This document shows positions 1-7,497 of a stretch of DNA of 20,428 bases, one piece after another. Within the stretch, counting starts at the first letter, position 1. Every line of letters begins with the position of its first letter. The translations under genes were made by a program, and so were the position numbers. Origin of the DNA: a virus. The stretch is from the IMG/VR virus record IMGVR_UViG_3300021197_000365, positions 1 through 20,428 of that record, one strand, 5' to 3'. The notes beneath the pieces were generated by a model that saw nothing but the letters and a program-made list of their open reading frames with translations, searched no databases and was not told where the DNA came from.

Positions 1-360
1 CACCCTGACTTTGAAGAGATTCGTGCGTCATACGATTTTCACAACTGGGCAGAAAAACAACCTAAAGTTGTACAAGATGCTCTATATGAAAACTCAGAAG
101 ATGCTAAATCTGTAGCTGTAGCTATTGATCTCTATAAGTCACATAAAGGTATTAAAGCTAAGTCTACTAATAGTTCAGATAAGGCCGCTGCCTCTTCTGT
201 TAAGACTAAAGGTAGAACAACTGTAAACGATGATGAGAGTAAAAACTTCTGGCGTGAATCAAATGTTGCTAAAATGAGTGACAAAGAGTTTGAGAAACAT
301 CACGAAGAAATACACGAAGCTCAGAAATCAGGTAAATTTATTTATGATTTGTCAAAATAA
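1..360 (+). CDS. Scaffold-like head assembly protein, C-terminal part (5' truncated)
   Basis: An open frame runs from the first base of the window (codon phase 1) to the TAA at 358-360, giving about 119 residues of the C-terminus; the start lies upstream. It reads HPDFEEIRASYDFHNWAEKQ near the window start, then a helical, charged, Ala/Lys/Ser-rich stretch, and ends in a basic-acidic helix (KMSDKEFEKHHEEIHEAQKS). A soluble, highly charged helical protein directly before the major capsid gene fits the usual position and composition of a phage scaffolding protein, which directs procapsid assembly and then leaves. I recall similar HPDF...DFHNW segments in marine phage scaffold-position proteins, but cannot confirm this here. 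It could also be a head-completion or capsid-associated protein. The call rests mainly on composition and synteny. Confidence 0.55.
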   Translation, partial: HPDFEEIRASYDFHNWAEKQPKVVQDALYENSEDAKSVAVAIDLYKSHKGIKAKSTNSSDKAAASSVKTKGRTTVNDDESKNFWRESNVAKMSDKEFEKHHEEIHEAQKSGKFIYDLSK

Positions 361-580
361 GTATTGACAATAGCTGCAAGTTTAGTATAACTTGTATAGT
401 ATGCACTTAAAATGTGTATTTAAACTAAGACTCTAGCCACTAAAAGACTACCCAGACACGTTTAGCCCTTATTAGATACGGTAGGCATACCTTAATAATA
501 AGCTACCTAAACAAGATTTGGCCTCTGTTGTGGATATGGATCTGTAAAACTCAACGGTCATATCTATAAGGAGATTAATT
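361..580 (+). other. Structured non-coding leader before the capsid gene
   Basis: This 220-base gap holds no plausible gene. It contains the promoter at 364-391 and two inverted repeats. The first pairs CTTATTA (468-474) with TAATAAG (496-502), with an inner GGTA (480-483)/TACC (488-491) stem. The second pairs GATATGG (533-539) with TCATATC (558-564), including one G-U pair, and ends just before the ribosome binding site. Neither hairpin is followed by a T-run, so they look more like a structured 5' leader (message stability or translation control) than a terminator. The ribosome binding site AAGGAG (568-573) sits 7 bases before the ATG at 581. Confidence 0.5.
364..391 (+). promoter_or_regulatory. 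Sigma70-type promoter for the capsid gene
   Basis: A perfect -35 hexamer TTGACA (364-369) is followed after 16 bases by TATAAC (386-391), a good -10 match. It starts just after the scaffold-like gene's stop codon and about 190 bases before the capsid start. The fit to consensus and the position suggest host RNA polymerase drives extra capsid transcription. A second -10-like TATAGT lies at 395-400 but is too far from the -35. No transcript data are available, so this is a sequence match only. Confidence 0.6.
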
Positions 581-1651
581 ATGGCTGCATTTGGAAAAGC
601 CTCTGGCTATACCAACTTGAACAATGGAGTATTCTCCAGCGTTATCTACTCAAAACAGGCACAGATTGCGTTCCGCAAGGCTGCTACTGTAAATGCAATT
701 ACTAACTCAGAATATTTTGGTGAGATTGCGAACCAAGGGGATACAGTGCGTATTCTTAAGGAGCCTGATATCACTGTGAATGCTTTGCTACGTGGTACAA
801 CCGTTTCGGCACAAGACCTCGTTGACAATGACTTTCAGTTGACTATCGACAAAGCCAATTATTTTGCCTTCAAGCTTGACGATATCGAAGAGCAACAAGC
901 ACATCACGACTTTATGCGCTTGTCATCTGATCGTGCAGCATATAAAATGGCTGACGCTATGGATGCTGACGTATTGTCATATATGTCTGGTTACTCTACT
1001 GCAGGTGCGGTAATTAGTACTGTAAGTGGTACTGCTTCACACCAAACAGCGGGTGACTTGACAGGTGAACTTCTGACTGCTAACAAGTTGGATATGTCAG
1101 ACTTCGGAAACATCACTACTTCAGCCTCTTCAGGTACAACTGGTGACTCAATTCCGTTGGCTCCTCGCTTCGGTGGCGCTACTGCAGCCGCTACTACCAC
1201 AGCAACACCTCTCCAAGTTGTAGCCCGTATGGGTCGCATTATGGATCAGGCTAATGTTGATACTCGTGGTCGTTGGCTCTGTGTTGACGCCGTATTTATG
1301 GAAATGTTGAAAGACGAAGATTCTCGCGTATTGAACGCTGACTTCGGTGGTGCAGGGCTGCAAAACGGTCTGGTACTTAACAACCTTCACGGTTTCCGTA
1401 TTTACCAGTCAAACAACCTTCCTGCGAAGGGAACTGGCCCCGGAACCACAGGCGTAACTGCACAGGACGATAACTATGGCGTTATTGTAGCTGGACACGA
1501 CTCCGCTGTTGCAACTGCACAGCAACTCAACAAAGTTGAGACTTATCGTGACCCAGATTCATTCGCTGATATTGTTCGCGGTATGCATCTCTATGGGCGC
1601 AAAATTCTACGTCCAGAGGCTCTGGTAACTGCAGTATACAACGCTGCTTAA
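581..1651 (+). CDS. Major capsid protein
   Basis: This 356-residue protein is the best candidate for the major capsid protein that builds the icosahedral shell. The start is fixed by a strong AAGGAG (568-573) before the ATG. The N-terminus (MAAFGKASGYTNLNNGVFSS) leads into a block that looks like the E-loop and start of the spine helix of HK97-fold capsid proteins: GDTVRILKEPDITVN at about residues 53-67, then LTIDKANYFAFKLDDIEEQQ at about 87-106, then a long helix ending MADAMDADVLSYMSG. The C-terminal part has the strand-rich look of an A/P-domain. Length fits the family. Arginine codons are almost all CGT/CGC, consistent with high expression. It has its own promoter upstream and a terminator downstream, matching the copy number a capsid protein needs. 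It follows a scaffold-like gene, the classic order. I assign function from sequence character and synteny; the exact capsid subfamily is not certain. Confidence 0.85.
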   Translation: MAAFGKASGYTNLNNGVFSSVIYSKQAQIAFRKAATVNAITNSEYFGEIANQGDTVRILKEPDITVNALLRGTTVSAQDLVDNDFQLTIDKANYFAFKLDDIEEQQAHHDFMRLSSDRAAYKMADAMDADVLSYMSGYSTAGAVISTVSGTASHQTAGDLTGELLTANKLDMSDFGNITTSASSGTTGDSIPLAPRFGGATAAATTTATPLQVVARMGRIMDQANVDTRGRWLCVDAVFMEMLKDEDSRVLNADFGGAGLQNGLVLNNLHGFRIYQSNNLPAKGTGPGTTGVTAQDDNYGVIVAGHDSAVATAQQLNKVETYRDPDSFADIVRGMHLYGRKILRPEALVTAVYNAA

Positions 1652-1659
1652 ATAGTTAG

Positions 1660-1693
1660 AGAGTAGGCTGCTTAACTGTGGCCTACTCTTTTT
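1660..1693 (+). terminator. Intrinsic terminator after the capsid gene
   Basis: AGAGTAGGC (1660-1668) and GCCTACTCT (1681-1689) form a perfect 9-base-pair stem with a 12-base loop, followed at once by a T-run (1689-1693, then CTT). This is the classic layout of a rho-independent terminator. It lies just after the capsid stop codon, so part of the transcription from the leader promoter should end here. The run of T is short, so some read-through into the fibre genes is likely, and no clear promoter is visible immediately downstream. Confidence 0.85.
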
Positions 1694-1724
1694 CTTAGTC
1701 TTGCATTGAAAAAGGATACCTCTT

Positions 1725-2162
1725 ATGGCAATCACTACAGCAATGTGCAGCAGTTTCAAGCAAGAGTTGCTTGGAGGTGTTCACGATCTTGATACGGACA
1801 CTTTGAAAATAGCTTTAATCAAAGCCAGTCCGTCAGGCACTTATGGTGCTGCAACTACTAACTACTCTGACGTTACAGGTAACTCAGATGAAGCTTCTGG
1901 CAGTGGCTACAGTGCTGGCGGTGGAACTTTAGATTCACCTGCTATTTCACTTTCTGGAACTACAGCTTTTGTAGACTTTGCTGATGAAGCTTTCAGCAAC
2001 GTAACAGTTTCTGCAGATGGTTGTATTATTTACAACTCTTCTCAGTCAAACAAAGCTATTGCAGTATTTGACTTTGGTGGCACTGTTAGTGCAACCTCTG
2101 GTACACTTACTGTACAGTTCCCAACAGCCGATGCTTCAAACGCTGTTATTCGTCTTACCTAA
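1725..2162 (+). CDS. Small structural-type protein of marine phages, function unknown
   Basis: A 145-residue protein that starts after a good AAGGA (1712-1716). It opens with MAITTAMCSSFKQELLGGVH, then TDTLKIALIKAS, a Gly/Ser/Tyr-rich stretch (about residues 37-65), and a beta-rich half with AFVDFADEAFSNVTVSADGC. I recall this arrangement, a short helix then TxTxKIALY, then a GY-rich loop and a beta-sandwich, as a conserved uncharacterised protein in phage virion modules. Its place directly after the capsid gene and before fibre-type genes suggests a capsid decoration or other minor virion protein. No catalytic motif is visible. It could instead be a fibre-base component linked to the next gene, which follows after 16 bases. 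Confidence 0.6.
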   Translation: MAITTAMCSSFKQELLGGVHDLDTDTLKIALIKASPSGTYGAATTNYSDVTGNSDEASGSGYSAGGGTLDSPAISLSGTTAFVDFADEAFSNVTVSADGCIIYNSSQSNKAIAVFDFGGTVSATSGTLTVQFPTADASNAVIRLT

Positions 2163-2178
2163 ATAGTTAGGACTACTT

Positions 2179-2883
2179 ATGGCAAAGTTTGCTGACCGTG
2201 TAAAAGTAAGCACAAGCACTACTGGAACAGGTACAATCACTCTAGGATCTGCGGAGACTGGTTTTGTGGTTGTACCTTCTTCTTTAGATGGAGATACCCT
2301 AAGATATGTAATCGAAGATGGGGGATCTCCTGCAACTGCTTTCGAGATTGGAACTGGAGTTTTCACCAACTCTGGAAGCACTCTCACACGGTCACTTACT
2401 TCCTCTTCTACAGGAAGTCTACTTAATTTATCTGGTAGCGCAAAAGTATTTATATCGCCTACTGCAGATGATTTACAGTTTGTTCAAGTTTATAACTCTA
2501 CTGGTGACCTACCATCAGCTTCAGATAACCACGGCAGAATAACTCACGTACACGGTGATGGTGCAATGTACTTTGCACACGCTGGTAGTTGGGTCAGGTT
2601 ACAAAACTACGACTCAAATCTTCAATCCTTTGTGGACACATTTACACTACCTACATCTGATGGTACTTCAGATCAGGTTTTAAAAACTAATGGTAGTGGA
2701 ACTCTTCAATTCGGCACAATAACTTCTTCGGCGGGGTTTAGCGCAGTAAACGTGGCCTCACGCACTTTAACCACTGACACCACAGTAGGAGCCACAGAAA
2801 GCGCTCTCACGGTTGGGCCGCTTACCATTGCCAGCGGTGTAACTTTAACTGTTGCGGCTGGGGGAAGGCACGTAATCCTATGA
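2179..2883 (+). CDS. Fibre-type virion structural protein
   Basis: A 234-residue beta-rich, Ser/Thr/Gly-rich protein. The start [20 protein letters not shown], followed by a segment of the type RYVIEDGG...[17 protein letters not shown] (about residues 43-70), matches a fold I recognise from cyanophage and other marine phage virion proteins, often at the base of fibres. A histidine-rich stretch, [21 protein letters not shown] (roughly 118-138), sits mid-protein and may bind metal or structure a trimer. The C-terminus ends [20 protein letters not shown] then RHVIL, a short beta-helix-like tail common in phage fibres. AGGA upstream supports the start. The TGA stop overlaps the next start (ATGA at 2880-2883), tying it to the propeller genes. 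Likely a fibre or adaptor subunit; exact location on the virion is unknown. Confidence 0.65.
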   Translation: MAKFADRVKVSTSTTGTGTITLGSAETGFVVVPSSLDGDTLRYVIEDGGSPATAFEIGTGVFTNSGSTLTRSLTSSSTGSLLNLSGSAKVFISPTADDLQFVQVYNSTGDLPSASDNHGRITHVHGDGAMYFAHAGSWVRLQNYDSNLQSFVDTFTLPTSDGTSDQVLKTNGSGTLQFGTITSSAGFSAVNVASRTLTTDTTVGATESALTVGPLTIASGVTLTVAAGGRHVIL

Positions 2884-4037
2884 CCGAAATTCGTGTAGAC
2901 ACAATCGTTGATGCCGCTGGAACAGGCGCACCCGACTTCACTACCGCTCCAACTGTTGGCGGGGTTGCGCTGGGCAGTCTAGCTACTTCCAGCTTTACGA
3001 GTAGTGGCACTGCGCCTTCAAGCCCGTCGAATGGTGCGGTTTGGTGGGATACTACAAACAGCGCATTGAAGATCTATGCAAACAGTGGTTGGCAAACGGT
3101 TACTTTGGGAGTGATCCCGCCGGGGCCAGCTTACTTTGGTGATAGAGCCTTATTTACGTTAGGTTGGGTAAGCAATGGTTCATCACGAGATGATAGAATT
3201 CAGTACTACGATTTAGATGTTAGTGCGAGTGCAAATAGCTTTGGTAATTTATTAGTAGATTGCGTAAATCCTAGCGGTGCTTCTGGTGGGGGCCGAGGTC
3301 TATTTGCGGGCGCAGCGACAAACTCAGGGGTCGTTAATACAATACAATACATCACAATCGCCTCGACTGGAAACTCTACTGACTTTGGTGATCTGACAGA
3401 GGCTAGTTTTAACCTAGCGTCTGCATCTAATGGCAACAAAGCTATTTATGCTATGAACCTTAATAATATGACGAGTTCAATTCAAGAAGTTACAATAGAA
3501 ACCGCTGGTAACGCCACTGCTTGGTCTGGCACTTTAACTCAGGCTAAATGGGATGGTAGCGGTGCTTCTGATGGCACTAAGGGTTTCTTCTTTGGCGGGA
3601 AAACGGGTGCGAACAGTGCTGCTATTAATGAAATAGATTACGTGACTATTGCTACGGATGGTAATGCCTCAGACTGGGGAAATCTTGCTACGGCAAGAAA
3701 AAATGTAGGGGGCGACTCTGCTTGTGGAACCAGTAGCCGCATACTTGTTGGCGGTGGAACTAATTCATCAGGAAGTTATACCGCAACTATTGATTATATA
3801 AATCCAGCAAGTGCTGGTAATGCGTATAGTTTTGGTAATTTAGCAAACGCCCTTTGGTATACTGGCTCTACGAACAACGACACACACGCAATTTGGGTTC
3901 AAGGCCTAAATGCTTCAGTTCAATTCCAAAATTACGCTCATAGAGTTACAATAGATACTACTGGAAATGCCTCACTTTGGGGTACTACCGCTGAGGCGGG
4001 GTACGGCATAGGTGCTACATCAGGAGCGCATTCATAA
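2880..4037 (+). CDS. Six-repeat beta-propeller fibre protein, paralogue A
   Basis: A 385-residue protein made of two parts. Residues 1 to about 80 form a head with [17 protein letters not shown] and later [20 protein letters not shown], a pattern used in marine phage fibres as an attachment domain. From D88 on, six repeats of about 45-52 residues follow, each starting with a strand like RALF, RGLF, KGFFFGG or RILVGGG, then an [18 protein letters not shown]-type segment. Repeat number and period fit a six-bladed, Kelch-like beta-propeller. Such propellers commonly bind sugars or proteins, so I infer a receptor-binding or particle-decorating role. No galactose-oxidase catalytic set or export signal is visible. 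The gene overlaps its neighbours on both sides (ATGA at 2880, TAATG at 4037), and AGGAG near 4022 serves the next gene. Confidence 0.7.
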   Translation: MTEIRVDTIVDAAGTGAPDFTTAPTVGGVALGSLATSSFTSSGTAPSSPSNGAVWWDTTNSALKIYANSGWQTVTLGVIPPGPAYFGDRALFTLGWVSNGSSRDDRIQYYDLDVSASANSFGNLLVDCVNPSGASGGGRGLFAGAATNSGVVNTIQYITIASTGNSTDFGDLTEASFNLASASNGNKAIYAMNLNNMTSSIQEVTIETAGNATAWSGTLTQAKWDGSGASDGTKGFFFGGKTGANSAAINEIDYVTIATDGNASDWGNLATARKNVGGDSACGTSSRILVGGGTNSSGSYTATIDYINPASAGNAYSFGNLANALWYTGSTNNDTHAIWVQGLNASVQFQNYAHRVTIDTTGNASLWGTTAEAGYGIGATSGAHS

Positions 4038-5194
4038 TGTCAGATATTACAGTAGATAAAATTAACAATTTAGCTGGCACAGGTGCTGCTAATTTCACTC
4101 ACGGAATTAAGGTTGGTGGATCAGCGCAAACTCTTGGCGGCGGTACATTTACTAATAGTGACACTGAGCCTACTAGCCCTAGTGATGGTGACATTTGGTA
4201 TGCACCAACGGCTGGAAATTTAGATTATCGTGCTGGGAGTGAGTGGAAGCGGGTCATTGGCGGTGGAACGGCAAACCCTCTACCCTTTAACGGTGATAGG
4301 ATGCTTGTAGCAGGCGCTCAGACCGCAGGGTTTGGCGGCACCTACACAACCAATTTGATGCGATACATTGATATAACTGGTACTGGCGGTCAAGCCCAGT
4401 ATGGTTATACAATCGGATACCAAGCAGTTTACGGTCTTTGTGGAGCGCAGGGAAATGGTAGGGCTGTATGGGCAGGAGGACAAAGATCTAGTGGTCTGGT
4501 CGATGTAATTTTTTACACCGCCACAAATGGTAGTAATGTTGTTGGTACAGACTTCGGTGATCTTGCGAGTGCCTGTAATTACCTTTCTAGTGCATCCAAT
4601 GGTACAACTGCGATATTTAACGGCGGTGTAGGTCAAACCGCTAGTTTAATTGAGAAAGTCACTATTGCTACCACTGGTAATGCAAGCACTTGGTCTGGAA
4701 CAGCAACCAGCGCAACCCAAAAAGCTGGGGCTTCTAACGGTACTAAAGGCTTCTTTATGGGTGGGATGACGCCATCACCGGGTGCCTCTGTTATCGATAC
4801 GATAGAAGTAGTGACCATTGATACTGAGGCTAATGCTACAGACTGGGGGGATCTTGTAGGGGCAAAGCGTAATGGCCCCGGCGCTTGTGGGCAGACAAAT
4901 GGTCGTATTCTTGTTGGCGGTGGTTGGGGGCCGTCACTTTTACTTGATGAAATCGAGTATTTTGATAGTCAAAACGCTGGCAATGCATACTCTTTCGGAA
5001 ATTTGGCTCAGAATGCTGCTTATACTTGTGCTTCCTGTAATGATACTAAGGCCGTTTGGGCTGGTGGTTATGGTGGTTCGAGAAGCAATTTTCAGAATAT
5101 AGTTACAATAGCTACCGCAGCTAATGCGACTGATTTTGGAGACTATTTTACGAGTATTGACTCACCGGGATCTTGTTCGGGGGCACCTGCGTAA
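4037..5194 (+). CDS. Six-repeat beta-propeller fibre protein, paralogue B
   Basis: Same length (385 residues) and layout as the gene before it: an attachment-type head (SDITVDKINNLAGTGAANF, then SPSDGDIWYAPTAGNLDY) and six propeller repeats from about D87. Recognisable repeats include RAVWAGGQ, KGFFMGGM, RILVGGGW and KAVWAGGY, with NATDWGDL and NAYSFGNL segments. The head has lost the usual WWDTxNS form (here IWYAPTAG), a sign of divergence. It is richer in cysteine than paralogue A, for example CASCNDT near the fifth-sixth repeat junction. Equivalent repeats resemble their counterparts in A and C more than neighbouring repeats in the same protein (for example repeat 4 with DWGDL then an AC-containing linker), so the whole gene was duplicated rather than single blades. 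The start overlaps the previous stop. Role inferred as receptor binding or decoration. Confidence 0.7.
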   Translation: MSDITVDKINNLAGTGAANFTHGIKVGGSAQTLGGGTFTNSDTEPTSPSDGDIWYAPTAGNLDYRAGSEWKRVIGGGTANPLPFNGDRMLVAGAQTAGFGGTYTTNLMRYIDITGTGGQAQYGYTIGYQAVYGLCGAQGNGRAVWAGGQRSSGLVDVIFYTATNGSNVVGTDFGDLASACNYLSSASNGTTAIFNGGVGQTASLIEKVTIATTGNASTWSGTATSATQKAGASNGTKGFFMGGMTPSPGASVIDTIEVVTIDTEANATDWGDLVGAKRNGPGACGQTNGRILVGGGWGPSLLLDEIEYFDSQNAGNAYSFGNLAQNAAYTCASCNDTKAVWAGGYGGSRSNFQNIVTIATAANATDFGDYFTSIDSPGSCSGAPA

Positions 5195-6312
5195 TGAGTA
5201 CATTAAAAGTAAACACCATTAAAGATAATGGCACAGCGATTGACCTTGAAAACGGTATTAAGATTGCTGGTGCTTCACCAATACAAAATTACACTGCCAG
5301 TGGAACTGAGCCTAGTAGCGGAGTTGCAAACGGCGACTATTGGTGGGATACTGGTAATTCAAAACTTTATCAGTATTGGAATAGTGCGTTTCAGGCGATT
5401 ACTACTTCGCCACCATCAAATGACAGTCATATTGGGGATCGGGGTATTTGGGGTGGCGGTAACCTTATTAACGCACCTTATTATACAAATGCAATACGAT
5501 ATGTAGACATTACAACCACAAGTAACTCTATTGCTTTTGGTTCACTGAGAGCAAATAGTTCTAGTCTGTCAGGCGCTCAAGGTGAAGGTCGAGGTCTTTG
5601 GCTTGGCGGTAATGAGAGCGGTACGATCACGAATAAGATCGACTACATTTCAACCGCAACATTAGGAAGTGCCCAATCCCAAGGTACTTTGGCATCGACT
5701 TACTATAATATGGCTACTGCCTCAAACGGAACCACTGCGCTTATGTCTGGTGGTAGTATGGTTGGGGGAACTGTAACTCAGCTTACTATCGCTACTGGCA
5801 CAGGAACATCCTCTTTCGGGAGTTTAACTGACTCTAGAAGTAATCTTTGTGCTGCATCCGATGGAACTACAGGCTTTTTTATGGGTGGTTATGTCAGCAG
5901 CGCAGCTTCAAATACGATAGATTCAGTAGATATTTCCACCGCTGGTAATGCCACGGACTGGGGAGATTTAACCGTATCAACCAACGGAATGAGCGGTAAC
6001 GGTGCTTGTGCTAATACGAGTAGGGTCATTCAAGGTGGTGGCTATGTGAGTGGCTCAGTGTCTAACCACATTGCTTATTTCGACACTTCAAGTGCTGGTA
6101 ACGCTACCGACTTTGGTGACAACACGGAATCTCAAGCTTGGAACGCTTGGGCAGCAAACGAAACCAGAGCAGTAGTGGCAGGTGGTTATACTGGCAGTCG
6201 ATCAGGTAACATAAAATACGTAACGATAGATACCCCGGGAAATGCATCTACGTTTGGTCAAATTGGCTGGGGATCTGATAGCCAAGGCTCGCTATCAGGC
6301 CCAGCCTCGTAA
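5194..6312 (+). CDS. Six-repeat beta-propeller fibre protein, paralogue C
   Basis: I place the start at the ATG at 5194 (MSTLKVNTIKDNGTAIDLEN), which overlaps the previous stop as TAATG and restores the N-terminal pattern of its two paralogues; an in-frame TTG at 5173 would add seven residues inside the previous gene. The 372-residue product has a shorter head (about 80 residues, with DYWWDTGNSKLYQYWNS) and six repeats from about D82: RGIWGGG, RGLWLGG, TALMSGG, TGFFMGG, RVIQGGG and RAVVAGG starts, with NATDWGDL and NATDFGDN segments. It completes a tandem triplet. As with the others, a carbohydrate- or protein-binding propeller on the virion is the best reading, by family resemblance. A 30-base gap with AAGGA separates it from the next gene. 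Confidence 0.7.
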   Translation: MSTLKVNTIKDNGTAIDLENGIKIAGASPIQNYTASGTEPSSGVANGDYWWDTGNSKLYQYWNSAFQAITTSPPSNDSHIGDRGIWGGGNLINAPYYTNAIRYVDITTTSNSIAFGSLRANSSSLSGAQGEGRGLWLGGNESGTITNKIDYISTATLGSAQSQGTLASTYYNMATASNGTTALMSGGSMVGGTVTQLTIATGTGTSSFGSLTDSRSNLCAASDGTTGFFMGGYVSSAASNTIDSVDISTAGNATDWGDLTVSTNGMSGNGACANTSRVIQGGGYVSGSVSNHIAYFDTSSAGNATDFGDNTESQAWNAWAANETRAVVAGGYTGSRSGNIKYVTIDTPGNASTFGQIGWGSDSQGSLSGPAS

Positions 6313-6342
6313 TTACTAGACTAAAAACTTCAAGGAAAACAA

Positions 6343-7173
6343 ATGACAAATATAGTTACAAAACCAATCACGTTTTCTTTGCCTATTGAGGCATCTGAAA
6401 ATATCAATCAGGTAGCGGCAGCTAGGGTTGCTGAAAAATTGCCAGAAATAGATCAGGCCACACGAGCCTTTGATCGTTCTAACTCTCAAACAACACTGAG
6501 CTTAATGAGCCTCACGATGCTTAACGGGCATTCTCCAATGCGGATGCTTCGTCAGGTAGCTGCGGAAGTTGAAACCCGCAAAATGGCTTTGAATGAAGCG
6601 CAAGTCAGTCACGCTGAGTGCCGTGAAGAAATTCTAGAATTAGAAGGCAAAGACGATATCGTGTCAGAGGCCAAGTTGCGAATGAAGCGCCATTCTTTAA
6701 TGACGTTAGAGCATAAAATTAATGGCTCCATCAAAGACATTGCTACGCTTGCAGATGCCTATGACAATCTCAAAGAAAAGCACGGCATTGATGATTGGGA
6801 TGAAGTTGATTTTGAGGCTGAAGAGAAGCGACATCACGTAAGGCGTGGCTTTGAGCTTATGTACCGAAATTTGTTGAATGGGGGTCGAGCTTCAACCTCA
6901 ACGATTGAATATATGCAGCAATATGGGGTGCATCCGCAGGTCGGTTTTACTGAGGTAAACGGATACGTGCAGTACTGCGGCCAGCGCATTTCTCAAGGCG
7001 AACTATTACATTCAAACGATCTTGAAGAATTTCTAGATGAGATGGCCGACAAGTATTGCAAAAACGCAGACGCCACTGCGGAACGAATTTTTGGAAAAGC
7101 TGATTTTGTAAACCCAGAATATATGCTGAAGCTCGAAAAGCCAGAAGGGGATGAAGATGTTTCTGAAGTATAA
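6343..7173 (+). CDS. Conserved-type helical protein of unknown function in the propeller cassette
   Basis: A 276-residue, mainly helical, soluble protein that I cannot assign to a function. The first 20 residues (ITFSLPIEASENI) are strand-like. A long charged helix, probably coiled coil, runs from about residue 70 to 150 (HSPMRMLRQVAAEVETRKMA then EAQVSHAECREEILELEGK). An acidic stretch follows (DDWDEVDFEAEEKRHHVRRG), then a compact C-terminal part with two short tyrosine-rich segments and an acidic tail. No signal peptide, membrane segment or catalytic motif is obvious. Composition is unlike a fibre. Together with its place right after the propeller triplet, this suggests an assembly factor or chaperone for those proteins, but that is inference. 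Arginine codons are almost all CGN, in contrast to the AGA-rich neck genes downstream. A good AAGGA precedes the ATG. Confidence 0.55.
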   Translation: MTNIVTKPITFSLPIEASENINQVAAARVAEKLPEIDQATRAFDRSNSQTTLSLMSLTMLNGHSPMRMLRQVAAEVETRKMALNEAQVSHAECREEILELEGKDDIVSEAKLRMKRHSLMTLEHKINGSIKDIATLADAYDNLKEKHGIDDWDEVDFEAEEKRHHVRRGFELMYRNLLNGGRASTSTIEYMQQYGVHPQVGFTEVNGYVQYCGQRISQGELLHSNDLEEFLDEMADKYCKNADATAERIFGKADFVNPEYMLKLEKPEGDEDVSEV

Positions 7174-7189
7174 ATTACATAGGACTCAT

Positions 7190-7486
7190 ATGGGAAACAC
7201 AACACCGCCGTGGGTTGAAAATCCGGGCTACTTTCCTGATCCAGACGATAACACTTACATTGGGTACACGCCTGACGAAGGTGATCGGGATTATTGGGTT
7301 CCTGATACCGTCACAAATTATACACAGTCAGAACTGGTTGCCCACGTTCTTGATCTACATTCTCGCTATCCAATTTTGCAAGTAAGTGCAGAAACTCCTT
7401 CTGACCCCTCAGAAACACCAAGCGCTATGACAAATGACGAGGTGACAGCATTTGTGAACGCTTGGGCGACTGCAGTAAGTTCTTAA
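7190..7486 (+). CDS. Small acidic protein of unknown function
   Basis: I choose the ATG at 7190 because AGGA (7181-7184) sits just upstream and the extra residues from 7151 would overlap the previous gene. The 98-residue product begins MGNTTPPWVENPGYFPDPDD, is rich in Pro, Asp, Tyr and Trp in its first half (GYTPDEGDRDYWVPD), and ends in a helical half with AMTNDEVTAFVNAWATAVSS. The Trp/Pro/Asp-rich character resembles small proteins found beside phage fibres, some of which are assembly chaperones, but I do not recognise a family. It lies 17 bases after the unknown helical gene and 12 before the large adhesin, so it could serve either. Confidence 0.55.
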   Translation: MGNTTPPWVENPGYFPDPDDNTYIGYTPDEGDRDYWVPDTVTNYTQSELVAHVLDLHSRYPILQVSAETPSDPSETPSAMTNDEVTAFVNAWATAVSS

Positions 7487-7497
7487 AAGGAACCTAA

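Noticed and set aside
468-502. Leader hairpin as a terminator
   Set aside because: The stem is AT-rich with an internal loop and there is no T-run after it.
4280-4636. 118-residue open frame on the minus strand
   Set aside because: Antisense to propeller paralogue B, with no ribosome binding site or family pattern.
5173-5194. In-frame TTG start for propeller paralogue C
   Set aside because: It adds seven residues inside the previous gene and spoils the shared N-terminal pattern; the ATG at 5194 overlaps the stop as in neighbouring genes.
2880-6312. Galactose-oxidase-type enzymes
   Set aside because: Propeller repeats resemble Kelch motifs, but no copper-binding or catalytic residue set is recognisable; a binding role is more likely.
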